A stretch of DNA of 10,918 nucleotides, taken from contig JAEWZS010000112.1 in the NCBI GenBank assembly GCA_023458355.1, forward strand, positions 1-10,918, read 5' to 3'. The position numbers and the translations under genes were made by a program. Below are positions 1 to 6,346 of this stretch, one piece after another. The notes under the pieces were generated by a model. The model was given only the letters and a program-made list of their open reading frames with translations. It was not told where the DNA came from and did no database searches. This DNA is from Bacillota bacterium. GTDB taxonomy: Bacteria > Bacillota > Clostridia > Christensenellales > CAG-138. The first letter of the stretch is position 1; every line of letters starts with the position of its first letter.

Positions 1-253
1 CCGCGAGCGCTTTTTTCGCATCGTTTTGGCCTATGACGTATTGATCCATGGTAGCCACGATCTCGGCGGGTTTTGGAATCTCCGTCATGTCCATTTTAAC
101 ACTGCCGAAGTCCTCCTCCAGGATTTCTTGGCAGAGGTCCACGCACTCGTTGCAGATATATACACCAGGGCCCGCGATAACGCGATGCACCTCATCCTGC
201 GATTTGCCGCAGAATGTGCACCGCACAGAGCCCTTATCGTCAAATTTTGCCAT
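1..253 (-). CDS. clpX: ATP-dependent Clp protease ATP-binding subunit ClpX (N-terminal part only)
   Basis: ClpX is the AAA+ unfoldase that recognises tagged or damaged proteins and threads them into ClpP in the cytoplasm. Only the first 84 codons lie in the window; the gene runs off the left edge. Visible is the N-terminal zinc-binding domain, with CTFC at residues 12-15 and CNEC at about 34-37, that is two C-x2-C pairs, which dimerises and binds substrates or adaptors. It is followed by the linker and the start of the AAA+ domain ([16 protein letters not shown]). The Walker motifs are outside the window. The ATG lies 2 nt after the clpP stop codon, and its SD (AAGGAGG, 5-nt spacing) is formed by the last codons of clpP, so the two genes are surely cotranscribed and probably translationally coupled. 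The identification is firm; only completeness is unknown. Confidence 0.95.
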   Translation of the reverse strand, partial: MAKFDDKGSVRCTFCGKSQDEVHRVIAGPGVYICNECVDLCQEILEEDFGSVKMDMTEIPKPAEIVATMDQYVIGQNDAKKALA

Positions 254-255
254 GT

Positions 256-840
256 TTACCTCCTTGGAGGGATGATGTCGTCTATGAGGCCGTATTCTTT
301 AGCGGCCTCGGCTGTCATGTAGTTATCGCGTTCGGTATCGGCAGCGATTCTCTCGATGGGTTGGCCGGTACGCTTTGAAAGTATCTCGTTGAGCTTCTTG
401 CGGGTTTTCAAGAGCTGCTCGGCGTGGATGGCAACATCGCTTGCCTGGCCACGCGCGCCACCCAAGGGCTGGTGAATCAATATCTCGCTGTTGGGAAGCG
501 CTTTGCGCTTACCCTTTGCGCCTGCAGCAAGCAAAAACGCACCCATACTCGCCGCCATGCCTATGCAGATGGTAGAAACGTCGCACTTGATGTGCTGCAT
601 GGTATCGTAGATGGCCATACCAGCCGTTACCGAGCCGCCCGGGCTGTTGATGTATAGGTTGATATCCTTATCCGGATCGTCCGCCTCTAAAAAGAGAAGC
701 TGCGCCACGATAAGGTTTGCGCCGTCATCATCGACCTCGCCGCCTAAAAACACGATGCGGTCTTTGAGCAGGCGGGAATAGATATCATAGGAACGTTCGC
801 CGCGGTTTGTTTGTTCCACAACTACGGGTACAAGATTCAT
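256..840 (-). CDS. clpP: ATP-dependent Clp protease proteolytic subunit ClpP
   Basis: ClpP is the serine protease that forms the double-heptamer degradation chamber working with ClpX and other Clp ATPases. The 194-residue length is normal for the family. The catalytic triad is intact: Ser98 in GMAASMGA, His123 in LIHQPLGG and Asp172 in ERDNYM, at the same numbers as in Bacillus ClpP. The oxyanion region SPGGSV is at 66-71. A short N-terminal propeptide-like segment ([10 protein letters not shown]) precedes the mature loop. The ATG is chosen because GGAGGT lies 5 nt upstream. The gene sits 51 nt downstream of tig and 2 nt upstream of clpX, an order common in Firmicutes. No separate promoter or CtsR box is evident in the tig-clpP gap, so it is probably read from the tig promoter. 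Nothing suggests inactivation. Confidence 0.97.
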   Translation of the reverse strand: MNLVPVVVEQTNRGERSYDIYSRLLKDRIVFLGGEVDDDGANLIVAQLLFLEADDPDKDINLYINSPGGSVTAGMAIYDTMQHIKCDVSTICIGMAASMGAFLLAAGAKGKRKALPNSEILIHQPLGGARGQASDVAIHAEQLLKTRKKLNEILSKRTGQPIERIAADTERDNYMTAEAAKEYGLIDDIIPPRR

Positions 841-891
841 GCCGCACCTCCTAAATGCTATTTCGGCTTAAACAGCCGCCGACTTTATATT

Positions 892-2361
892 TTATTCGGC
901 TTTTTCGCTCTTTGCGGCCGCTTTTTTTGCCGCTTTTTTCGGTGCTGCGTCAGCGCTTTCGTCCGCCGCCTTTTCATCGGTCTTCTTCGCGGGCTTCTCC
1001 GCCTTTTCGGTCTTTACCCCATCTTGAGACTCCGCTGCCTTTTTCGTGCTTTTCTTCGCGGGCTTTCCAGCCTTATCGGCTTCTTTCTCGATGGCATTAT
1101 CCATGATGATGGAAAGCGTTTTTTCAACGATCACCTGGTCCTCAAAATAGGCAATATCATCGGGGGTAAGGCTCTTTTTGAAGGTTTCAAGCTCCGTCCT
1201 GGAACGTTCGGCATACTCCTTAAGTTTAACGTCCACGGCTTCTTCGTCCGCAGTTACGTTTTCAGCCTTAGAGATGGCTTCAAGCACGAGCTGACCTTTG
1301 ACGCGGTTAAGCGCTTCGGGCTTTAAGCTGTCGCGCATGTCGTGCTCATGGGTACCGGTGTACTTAAGGTAGTCCTGAAGCGAAAGACCTTGCGAAGCAA
1401 GACGGTAGGCGATGTTTTGCACGGAAGCGTCCACCTGGCGCTCCACCATGGCTTCTGGAATTTCAACTTCGGCATTTTCCACGACCTTACCAACAGCTTC
1501 GTTTTCCTTTTCGATCTCGGCGTTCTTTTTGAAGCGCTCTTCAAGCTCTTTGCGCTTTGCGTCGCGGAATTCCTTAATGGTATCAAATTCGGAAACATCC
1601 TTGGCAAAATCGTCGTCCGCTTCGGGAAGCTCCTTCACTTGGATGCTGTTGACCTTTACGGCAAACACGGCCTTTTTACCTTTGAGTTCCTCTGCATGGT
1701 ATTCTTCGGGGAAGGTAACTTCGAGGTGCTTTTCCTCTCCAATATTCATGCCGATCATCTGCTCTTCAAAGCCCGGTATGAAGGTGTTCGAGCCAATTAT
1801 TAGCTCCTGCCCTTGTGCGGTACCGCCGTCAAATTTAACGCCGTCCACGCTACCGGAGTAATCAAGGTTAACGTTGTCACCGTTTTCTACGGGACGCTCA
1901 ACCTCGGTAAAGCGGGCAACTTTTTCCCGCTCCGCATCAATCTCGCGGTCAACCATTTCGTCCGTAACATTATACTCGCGCTTCAAAACTTCTATACCCT
2001 TGTACTGCCCAAGCTTCACTTCGGGCTTAACGGCTACAACTGCCGAAAAAACAAGGGGTTTGCCGTCTTCGATCTGCTCGATGGAGATTTCGGGATGATC
2101 TACTGTCTGTACGGAATGCTCCTTTACAGCTTCTCCGTAAGCCTTGGGATACAAAATATCGAAAGCATCGTCGAAAAAGACGAGAGGACCGTACATATTT
2201 TCGATCATGACGCGGGGAGCTTTGCCCTTGCGGAAGCCCGGCACATTGTACTTGCCGCGCGTTTTGACGTACGCTTCCTGCGTAGCTGCCGATAGCTGTT
2301 CTGAACTAACCTCGATTGTGAGTTTTACCTTGCTGCCGGGCAGCTTTTCAAAAGTCGCCAT
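892..2361 (-). CDS. tig: Trigger factor, ribosome-bound chaperone and prolyl isomerase, with a Lys/Ala-rich tail
   Basis: Trigger factor binds the ribosome exit tunnel and shields nascent chains. At 489 residues it is longer than the usual 430 or so. Domains in order: N-terminal ribosome-binding domain with the signature GFRKGKAPR at 42-50; FKBP-type peptidyl-prolyl isomerase domain at about 160-245 (VNLDYSGSVDGVKFDGG, then IPGFEEQMIGM); C-terminal chaperone arms to about 425. After this comes an unusual tail of about 60 residues (about 428-489) built of Lys, Ala, Glu and Asp with repeated AKK/KAA/EKAE units, low in complexity and probably disordered. The start is the ATG at 2361 (MATFEKLPG), where trigger factors normally begin; GGAGGT lies 13 nt upstream. 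An in-frame ATG at 2406 would add 15 non-conserved residues and is less likely. First gene of a tig-clpP-clpX operon; a good promoter lies about 100 nt upstream. Confidence 0.96.
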   Translation of the reverse strand: MATFEKLPGSKVKLTIEVSSEQLSAATQEAYVKTRGKYNVPGFRKGKAPRVMIENMYGPLVFFDDAFDILYPKAYGEAVKEHSVQTVDHPEISIEQIEDGKPLVFSAVVAVKPEVKLGQYKGIEVLKREYNVTDEMVDREIDAEREKVARFTEVERPVENGDNVNLDYSGSVDGVKFDGGTAQGQELIIGSNTFIPGFEEQMIGMNIGEEKHLEVTFPEEYHAEELKGKKAVFAVKVNSIQVKELPEADDDFAKDVSEFDTIKEFRDAKRKELEERFKKNAEIEKENEAVGKVVENAEVEIPEAMVERQVDASVQNIAYRLASQGLSLQDYLKYTGTHEHDMRDSLKPEALNRVKGQLVLEAISKAENVTADEEAVDVKLKEYAERSRTELETFKKSLTPDDIAYFEDQVIVEKTLSIIMDNAIEKEADKAGKPAKKSTKKAAESQDGVKTEKAEKPAKKTDEKAADESADAAPKKAAKKAAAKSEKAE

Positions 2362-2410
2362 AGTGATTAATGTTACCTCCGAAAAATAGTGTTCCGAAGC
2401 ATCCAAATTT

Positions 2411-2438
2411 AGAGGTGCTTTTCTATGTAAGCGCCTCT
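2411..2438. repeat. Inverted repeat in the tig leader
   Basis: Two 10-base arms (AGAGGTGCTT and AAGCGCCTCT) flank an 8-base loop. Read on the plus strand all ten pairs form, one as a G-U wobble; read as the tig leader (minus strand) there is one C-A mismatch in the middle. No T-run follows on either strand, so it is not a standard terminator. It falls between the proposed tig promoter and the tig SD and could be an mRNA-stabilising hairpin or a protein-binding dyad. Which of these applies cannot be told from the sequence. Confidence 0.4.
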
Positions 2439-2458
2439 GAATTTTCAGCCGTCACAGT

Positions 2459-2487
2459 AGAATATCACAAAAAAAGCCTGTTTGCAA
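2459..2487 (-). promoter_or_regulatory. Probable sigma-A promoter for tig-clpP-clpX
   Basis: On the minus strand TTGCAA (2482-2487) and TATTCT (2459-2464) are separated by exactly 17 bases, a good match to TTGACA/TATAAT. Transcription would start near 2452, giving a leader of about 90 nt before the tig ATG that contains the 2411-2438 hairpin. The spacer holds a run of seven T residues that is also the T-run of a possible terminator for the upstream exporter operon. Confidence 0.6.
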
Positions 2488-2554
2488 TTCCTTCTTTGCC
2501 CAGCGTGTGAGGAAATATGCAATACATTGCGGCTTTTTCGTGAATTTGCGTCAT
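2465..2554 (-). CDS. Possible 29-residue small ORF between the exporter and tig
   Basis: An ATG at 2554 opens a 29-codon frame beginning MTQIHEKAAMYCIFPHTLG and ending NRLFL before TGA. AGGAG stands 7 nt upstream and overlaps the TAG stop of the exporter subunit, so a ribosome finishing that gene could restart here. The frame runs through the proposed tig promoter and ends just inside its -10 region. I do not recognise the peptide. It may be a real small protein, a leader peptide whose translation affects the hairpin and promoter beneath it, or chance. The good SD is the main support; no signal peptide or membrane segment is visible. Confidence 0.25.
   Translation of the reverse strand: MTQIHEKAAMYCIFPHTLGKEGIANRLFL
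2466..2542 (-). terminator. Long imperfect inverted repeat, possible terminator of the ABC exporter operon
   Basis: The outer arms CACGAAAAAGCC (2531-2542, minus-strand reading) and GGCTTTTTTTGTG (2466-2478) pair over about 12 positions. Inner segments (TTGCAT...TTCC against GGAA..TTGCAA) allow partial further pairing. The minus-strand copy ends in seven T residues, as an intrinsic terminator would, but the loop is long (about 50 nt) and the stem imperfect, so efficiency is doubtful. It coincides with the 29-codon ORF and with the tig promoter spacer. Alternatively it is a decayed palindromic repeat element. Confidence 0.35.
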
Positions 2555-2563
2555 AGACTTCTC

Positions 2564-4129
2564 CTATGTCTCCATGGAGTGTAAAAGGTTGCGACAGAAG
2601 AACAATATGAGCGATGAGGCGATTAGGTTCCATGCGGCACAAACAAGGTAGCCTACTGCAAAGGAACTTGATTGCAGTATGCCGCCTGCGACGAAACCGG
2701 GCAGCAGCACCACAACGAGTATTCCGAGATAAACCATTATCACGAGTATGGCATTTTTGCTTCTGCTCAACAGCCTCTCCACAAGCACGATGCATGCTGC
2801 GAAAACCGCACCCATACTCGCATAGGCAACTGCCGCAAAAAGTGCTTCGGAAACGGCAGTCTTTAGTACAATCACGGCTACCAGCGCAAATACGCATGCG
2901 TCCACCGCGAACTTGATCATCTGCGGCAAAGATACCGCAACAAGCTTTCGCCACGCGCTGATGGGGGCTAAAAACAACGGGTGATGTGTCAACTCGTTTG
3001 CAAGCCCATCCTTTATGGATAAAAACACGAGCATGTAGGCCGAGAAGTAAAGCCCCGGCCATAGGCCGATGGAATCCAGCTCTCCTCCCGAGGATGCTTT
3101 TAGGATAAGTACAAAGCATGGACCTGCAAGCGCACCTATGGTGGTCAGTGTGAAAAGCCAAAGCCCTTTCTTTTGCTGCTCGCGCCACGCGCGGTAGAAA
3201 AATGCCGACGCACCTTTTCCCTTGAGCGGGCCGAAGTCCTTACGAGCGCGCTTGCTGACCGCCCCCGTGCTTATCAAACGGCCTTCCTTTGCTGCCTCCT
3301 TAGTAAGATACGTGTTTTCAGCCGAAAGGAGCACGTCCTCATAGTAATCGGAGCTGGTTTTATAGAGCCAAATACCCAAAGCGATACAACTTGCTATTGA
3401 GAGCGCAGCAAACAGGAGGGTCATCATCCAATCGCCGTGTGCAGCATAGACCGCAATCGCCTGCGTCCAGCCAAGCAAAGGTACATAGTTCCACCAACTT
3501 GCACCAAAGAAATTCTTTAAGCCCTCCCCCACGCTGCCGCCTGTGACCATCACATATGCCACGAAGCCAATGGCGAGCACAACAAAGAGCCCACGGATAA
3601 TATAGTTGATAATGCCGCGCGCGTTTTGTCGCGATGCGCAAAATGCGTACAGGCTTGCGCTTAAAAGCTGCGAGGCGATGCCAATGAGAACATAGCCCGT
3701 CATGAGCCCTGCCACCGCGCCACCGCCCAAACCGAAGTTCATGCGCAAATTTGTGTACTGCATGAGCATTCCGATTGAGGCAAGCAGCAATATGCCAAGC
3801 TGCCGCGCGATGCCGTACACCAAAATGGTCTGCGGCTTAACAGGCGAGGTAAATAGCAGATTAACGTCTGCCATGCGAAACAATGTCGAGCCCTGCTTAA
3901 GCCCCTGTGCTGCCGACAGTACCAATATGAAGAAATAGATAGCGAGCACAATTGCAGCAAAAACCTCGAGGTTTCTGGGCGCACCTGCCTCCACATAATC
4001 CCCCGACACAAGTGTGAAAATGACAAGCGCAAGAAGGACTAAATAGCCTATAAGCGCTGCGGGCTTTTTAAACGCCTGCTTGAAGCCGTTTTTAATGCTT
4101 CTTAAAAGCACATAACTTACAGTGCTCAT
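2564..4129 (-). CDS. ABC exporter membrane subunit (putative ABC exporter family)
   Basis: A 521-residue integral membrane protein with roughly a dozen hydrophobic segments. The first ones are near residues 24-43 and 57-76, there is a long cytoplasmic stretch at about 265-320 rich in Lys/Arg/Glu, and a second hydrophobic half runs from about 325 to 515. Its composition and the paired ATPase next to it fit the ABC-2-like putative exporter proteins common in Clostridia and Bacilli, whose substrates are mostly unknown. The ATG overlaps the ATPase stop codon as ATGA, giving a 4-nt overlap and translational coupling, so the two subunits form one transporter. No substrate-binding lipoprotein, two-component system or peptide gene adjoins it, so the substrate (lipid, peptide or antibiotic) cannot be inferred. 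The assignment as ABC permease is strong; the family name is from recall. Confidence 0.85.
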   Translation of the reverse strand: MSTVSYVLLRSIKNGFKQAFKKPAALIGYLVLLALVIFTLVSGDYVEAGAPRNLEVFAAIVLAIYFFILVLSAAQGLKQGSTLFRMADVNLLFTSPVKPQTILVYGIARQLGILLLASIGMLMQYTNLRMNFGLGGGAVAGLMTGYVLIGIASQLLSASLYAFCASRQNARGIINYIIRGLFVVLAIGFVAYVMVTGGSVGEGLKNFFGASWWNYVPLLGWTQAIAVYAAHGDWMMTLLFAALSIASCIALGIWLYKTSSDYYEDVLLSAENTYLTKEAAKEGRLISTGAVSKRARKDFGPLKGKGASAFFYRAWREQQKKGLWLFTLTTIGALAGPCFVLILKASSGGELDSIGLWPGLYFSAYMLVFLSIKDGLANELTHHPLFLAPISAWRKLVAVSLPQMIKFAVDACVFALVAVIVLKTAVSEALFAAVAYASMGAVFAACIVLVERLLSRSKNAILVIMVYLGILVVVLLPGFVAGGILQSSSFAVGYLVCAAWNLIASSLILFFCRNLLHSMET

Positions 4130-4842
4130 AGCGCGGTCTCATCCTTTTTTTCGGTGATATCAAAGAATAGCTGCTCGAGCGACTCACCCGTCTCAGAAAG
4201 CTCCTCTTTGGTGCGCACTGCGGCAATTTTCCCGTCCATCAAAATAAGTGTCTTATCCCAAAGTTCCTCCACGCTGTCAAGTAGATGCGTTGAAATAAGG
4301 AGCGTTGTGCCTTTTTCCTTCTCTTCAAGAAGTATCTTTTTTAATTCCTTGATGGCGTGCGGGTCGAGGCCTACCATAGGTTCATCAATGAGCAATAGCT
4401 TAGGTTCACTCAAGAGCGCACAGCAGATGCTGAGCTTTTGCTGCATACCCTTGCTGAGTTCCTTGCCGAGCTTTTTTGTCTTATCATCAAGCTCGAGCCT
4501 TTTTATAAGCATCTCTGCCCTTTCCTCCCATTTTGTATCGAGGTTGTAGGCGCGCGCGATGAACTGCATATGCTCGTCGATAGTTAAAAGGTCGTAAGCT
4601 GAGGGCATTTCGGGAATGTACCCTAAAAGGCGCTTCGCCTCAACGCTTTTGTTCGGGAAACCGCCGATTTCAATTTTACCCTCAAACCTTAATAATCCTG
4701 CGATGGCCTTAATGGCTGTGGATTTTCCCGCTCCGTTAGGCCCTAAAAGTACCGCAATCTCACCCGGAGCTACAGTGAAGCTGATATTGTCGTTCGCCCG
4801 AAATGAGCCGTATTTTTTGGTTAAACCTTCCGCTTTTAACAT
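4126..4842 (-). CDS. ABC transporter ATP-binding protein
   Basis: A 238-residue ABC ATPase that would drive the membrane subunit encoded immediately downstream. Motifs in order: Walker A GPNGAGKST at 34-42; Q-loop region YIPEMP near 75-80, where Glu78 stands in place of the usual Gln, a variant seen in several ABC-2 exporters; signature LSKGMQQKL at 129-137 (variant of LSGGQ); Walker B LLLIDEP at 149-155 followed by the D-loop VGLD; switch His186 in STHLLD. The short C-terminal extension ends in EKKDETAL. The ATG at 4842 is preceded by an AGGAG/GAGGA region, and a promoter fits about 45 nt upstream. The domain set is complete and looks active. It resembles exporter ATPases of the CcmA type rather than importers. 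Confidence 0.93.
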   Translation of the reverse strand: MLKAEGLTKKYGSFRANDNISFTVAPGEIAVLLGPNGAGKSTAIKAIAGLLRFEGKIEIGGFPNKSVEAKRLLGYIPEMPSAYDLLTIDEHMQFIARAYNLDTKWEERAEMLIKRLELDDKTKKLGKELSKGMQQKLSICCALLSEPKLLLIDEPMVGLDPHAIKELKKILLEEKEKGTTLLISTHLLDSVEELWDKTLILMDGKIAAVRTKEELSETGESLEQLFFDITEKKDETAL

Positions 4843-4884
4843 TCCTCTGTGCTCCTTCTCTAACCAATGTACAAAATCGTTTCT

Positions 4885-4913
4885 ATTTTAACACATGCAT
4901 AGACCGCTGTACA
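4885..4913 (-). promoter_or_regulatory. Probable sigma-A promoter for the ABC exporter operon
   Basis: Minus strand TGTACA (4908-4913, 4/6 match to the -35) and TAAAAT (4885-4890, 5/6 match to the -10) are separated by 17 bases. It lies about 45 nt upstream of the ATPase start, and the intergenic region from 4843 to about 5020 must also carry the divergent cotJ promoter. A perfect TTGACA on the same strand at 4975-4980 lacks a -10 at proper spacing and is less likely to be used. Confidence 0.5.
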
Positions 4914-4995
4914 TGAACATCATCGCCAAATTACCATAAATTAACAGCAATATAACGATAATTCATGATTCGTTTGTCAACGGACGCCGACTATG

Positions 4996-5004
4996 CATAC
5001 TATA
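4996..5004 (+). promoter_or_regulatory. Sporulation-type -10 element upstream of cotJA
   Basis: The nonamer CATACTATA fits the CATAnnnTA -10 pattern of mother-cell sigma-K and the CATAnnnT core of sigma-E, the sigma factor known to drive cotJ in Bacillus subtilis. It stands 36 nt upstream of the proposed GTG start. No clear -35 is seen at the expected distance, so the assignment to one of the two sigma factors is open; an overlapping TATACT could also serve sigma-A. Confidence 0.45.
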
Positions 5005-5031
5005 CTAAAAAGCCCATAAGGAGGAATGACC

Positions 5032-5307
5032 GTGTATAAAAGCGGCTATGCGCGGGCTAAGTGCAGCTGTGCTCACATGAACACATGCCAAACGAGCCCT
5101 GCGTGTCCTACTGTCATGGATAATACCGTGATGGCAGGAATGGCATGCGAATCGCCCTGTGCGGACATCGGTGCGGTAGCAGGTGTCAGCGAACTTGCGC
5201 AGCTTCAGTTTCCCATACAGGAGTATACGTTCGGTTTCTGCCCAACTGACGCGCTCGAAAAGGGAACACTGTTCCCGGAACTCGTCCAATCGTGCGGTTG
5301 TTATTAA
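5032..5307 (+). CDS. cotJA: Spore coat-associated protein CotJA, cysteine-rich form
   Basis: Small structural or assembly protein of the inner spore coat, made in the mother cell with CotJB and CotJC. The C-terminal half carries the CotJA signature: LAQLQFPIQEYTFGF followed by CPTDALEKGTLFPEL, matching the family pattern of a Pro/Tyr segment and then ALxxGTLFPxL. The GTG at 5032 is preferred because AAGGAGG lies 7 nt upstream; an in-frame ATG at 5026 is only one base from that SD. The resulting 91-residue protein has nine cysteines (residues 11, 13, 19, 25, 39, 43, 70, 88, 90), most in the N-terminal half, more than typical Bacillus CotJA. They could cross-link the coat or bind metal. First gene of the cotJABC operon, 13 nt before cotJB. 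Confidence 0.85.
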   Translation: MYKSGYARAKCSCAHMNTCQTSPACPTVMDNTVMAGMACESPCADIGAVAGVSELAQLQFPIQEYTFGFCPTDALEKGTLFPELVQSCGCY

Positions 5308-5320
5308 GGGGGAAATCGGT

Positions 5321-5569
5321 ATGGAAGCATCGCAGGCAGCACTTCTCTCAAAGATCAGCGAATACCAATTTGTATGCGTTGAACTGAATCTCTACATCGA
5401 CACACACCCAAATGACGAGATGGCGCTCAGAGATTATCTGTGCTATTCCGAAAAGCTTGAGCAGCTCATCAAGCAGTACGAAGCGGAGTATTGCCCGCTT
5501 ATGAACTTCGGGCACTCGCCTTCTCCGGATGCGGGCTGCTACGTCTGCTCGGCATGGCCGTGGCAGTAA
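5321..5569 (+). CDS. cotJB: Spore coat protein CotJB
   Basis: An 82-residue protein of the CotJB family, an accessory coat component encoded between cotJA and cotJC. The family pattern is clear: LLSKISEYQFVCVELNLYID, then THPNDEMALRDYLCYSEKL, an amphipathic helix with Gln/Glu/Lys, CPLMNFGHS and the Trp/Pro-rich C-terminus AWPWQ. Length is standard. SD AAGGGGG is 8 nt upstream of ATG 5321 and begins within the cotJA stop codon. It ends 12 nt before cotJC, whose own SD overlaps the cotJB stop. Three extra cysteines (in AEYCPL and CYVCSAW) echo the cysteine richness of CotJA in this operon. Confidence 0.9.
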   Translation: MEASQAALLSKISEYQFVCVELNLYIDTHPNDEMALRDYLCYSEKLEQLIKQYEAEYCPLMNFGHSPSPDAGCYVCSAWPWQ

Positions 5570-5581
5570 GGAGGATGGCAT

Positions 5582-6004
5582 ATGTGGATTTATCTCAAAA
5601 AGCTTGAATACCCCATCAACATCACCAAGCCCGATGTGCGCATGGCCAAGTTCCTCATGGCGCAGTACGGTGGGCCCGACAGCGAACTCGCAGCAGGCAT
5701 GCGCTATCTTACGCAGCGCTTTTCGATGCCCGATAACCGCGTAAAGGCAACATTAAACGACATAGGCACGGAAGAAATGGCGCACTGGGAAATGATCGGT
5801 ACCATGATTCACCAGTGTATGCGCGGCGCGACCATGGATGAAATTGTAGCTGCGGGCCTTGGCGGTTATTACACCATGCATAGCTGCGGCGTATTCCCCG
5901 CAGATCCCAACGGCGTTCCGTTCACCGCTTCCTACATTCAATGCACCGGCGACCCGATTGCCGACATTCTCGAAGACATGGCAGCAGATGCTACTATCAT
6001 GTAA
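5582..6004 (+). CDS. cotJC: Spore coat protein CotJC, manganese-catalase-like, truncated at the C-terminus
   Basis: CotJC belongs to the di-manganese catalase family; in spores it sits in the coat and may detoxify peroxide. The family usually has about 190 residues; here the frame stops after 140. Expected early features are present: MWIYLKKLEYP at the N-terminus, Glu35 in GGPDSELAA, Glu65 and His68 in IGTEEMAHWEM, and VPFTASYIQCTGDPIADILEDMAAD. By comparison with Mn catalases these give three of the five metal ligands. The protein then ends ATIM-stop exactly where the family continues with the Glu/Lys-rich helix and the final His-bearing helix, so ligands four and five are missing. I found no continuation in other frames just downstream. 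SD AAGGAGG is 7 nt upstream of the ATG. Probably inactivated by a deletion or element insertion at about 5985-6005. Confidence 0.85.
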   Translation: MWIYLKKLEYPINITKPDVRMAKFLMAQYGGPDSELAAGMRYLTQRFSMPDNRVKATLNDIGTEEMAHWEMIGTMIHQCMRGATMDEIVAAGLGGYYTMHSCGVFPADPNGVPFTASYIQCTGDPIADILEDMAADATIM

Positions 6005-6346
6005 ACATAAACTTCATTTTCTTTTTATTCTCTTTGAATTATAAAGAATACCGCAGCCCCCCTGCCAAAGAAAGCTGCGCTATCGACCTACAAATCCTTT
6101 AAAGTGCTTGTCTGTTACTGCAACGGCGCGGGATGGTATCTTGACATACCAAGGGGCACTTATTTGGATGGCTGTATCCTATCAGAGTATTTTCCAGAAT
6201 GCAAGTTTTACATTCTTTTTTATTTTAAAAGAGGATATACGGATCAACACAGATAAGGCCCCCTACAACGGTGGGAAGAAAGAAAAACATTCTCATGCTC
6301 TTGGGGTTTATGGTATACTCATGCTAAGCGGAAGGAGGAAGTTGTC
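6005..6346 (+). other. Intergenic region after the cotJC break, with an unassigned start-less reading frame
   Basis: No convincing gene. An open plus-strand frame runs from a stop at 6035 to TAA at 6259-6261 without ATG or SD; it reads KVLVCYCNGAGWYLDIPRGT and on to YFPECKFYILFYF, with wobble bases that look coding. It may be the tail of a lost gene. A 6-bp stem (6052-6057 with 6074-6079) has no T-run. The right end holds the fic promoter and SD. No match to the missing CotJC tail was seen. Confidence 0.4.
6311..6319 (+). promoter_or_regulatory. Extended -10 promoter of the fic gene
   Basis: TGGTATACT contains a TGn extension directly before TATACT (6314-6319), an extended -10 element that can work without a good -35; the sequence 17 bases further upstream is a poor -35. 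AAGGAGG (6332-6338) and the ATG at 6347 follow at proper distances, so transcription would begin about 20 nt before the start codon. Confidence 0.45.

Noticed and set aside
26..322. Plus-strand frame opposite clpX/clpP
   Set aside because: Antisense shadow of well-supported minus-strand genes; no SD or family resemblance.
2445..3188. Long minus-strand frame of 247 codons
   Set aside because: Shadow in another frame of the ABC exporter membrane subunit; Cys/Arg-rich composition typical of shadows.
4975..4980. Perfect TTGACA on the minus strand upstream of the ABC operon
   Set aside because: The nearest acceptable -10 (TATATT) is 20 bases away, too far; the 4885-4913 promoter has correct spacing.
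6052..6079. 6-bp stem after cotJC considered as a terminator
   Set aside because: 17-base loop and no T-run on either strand.
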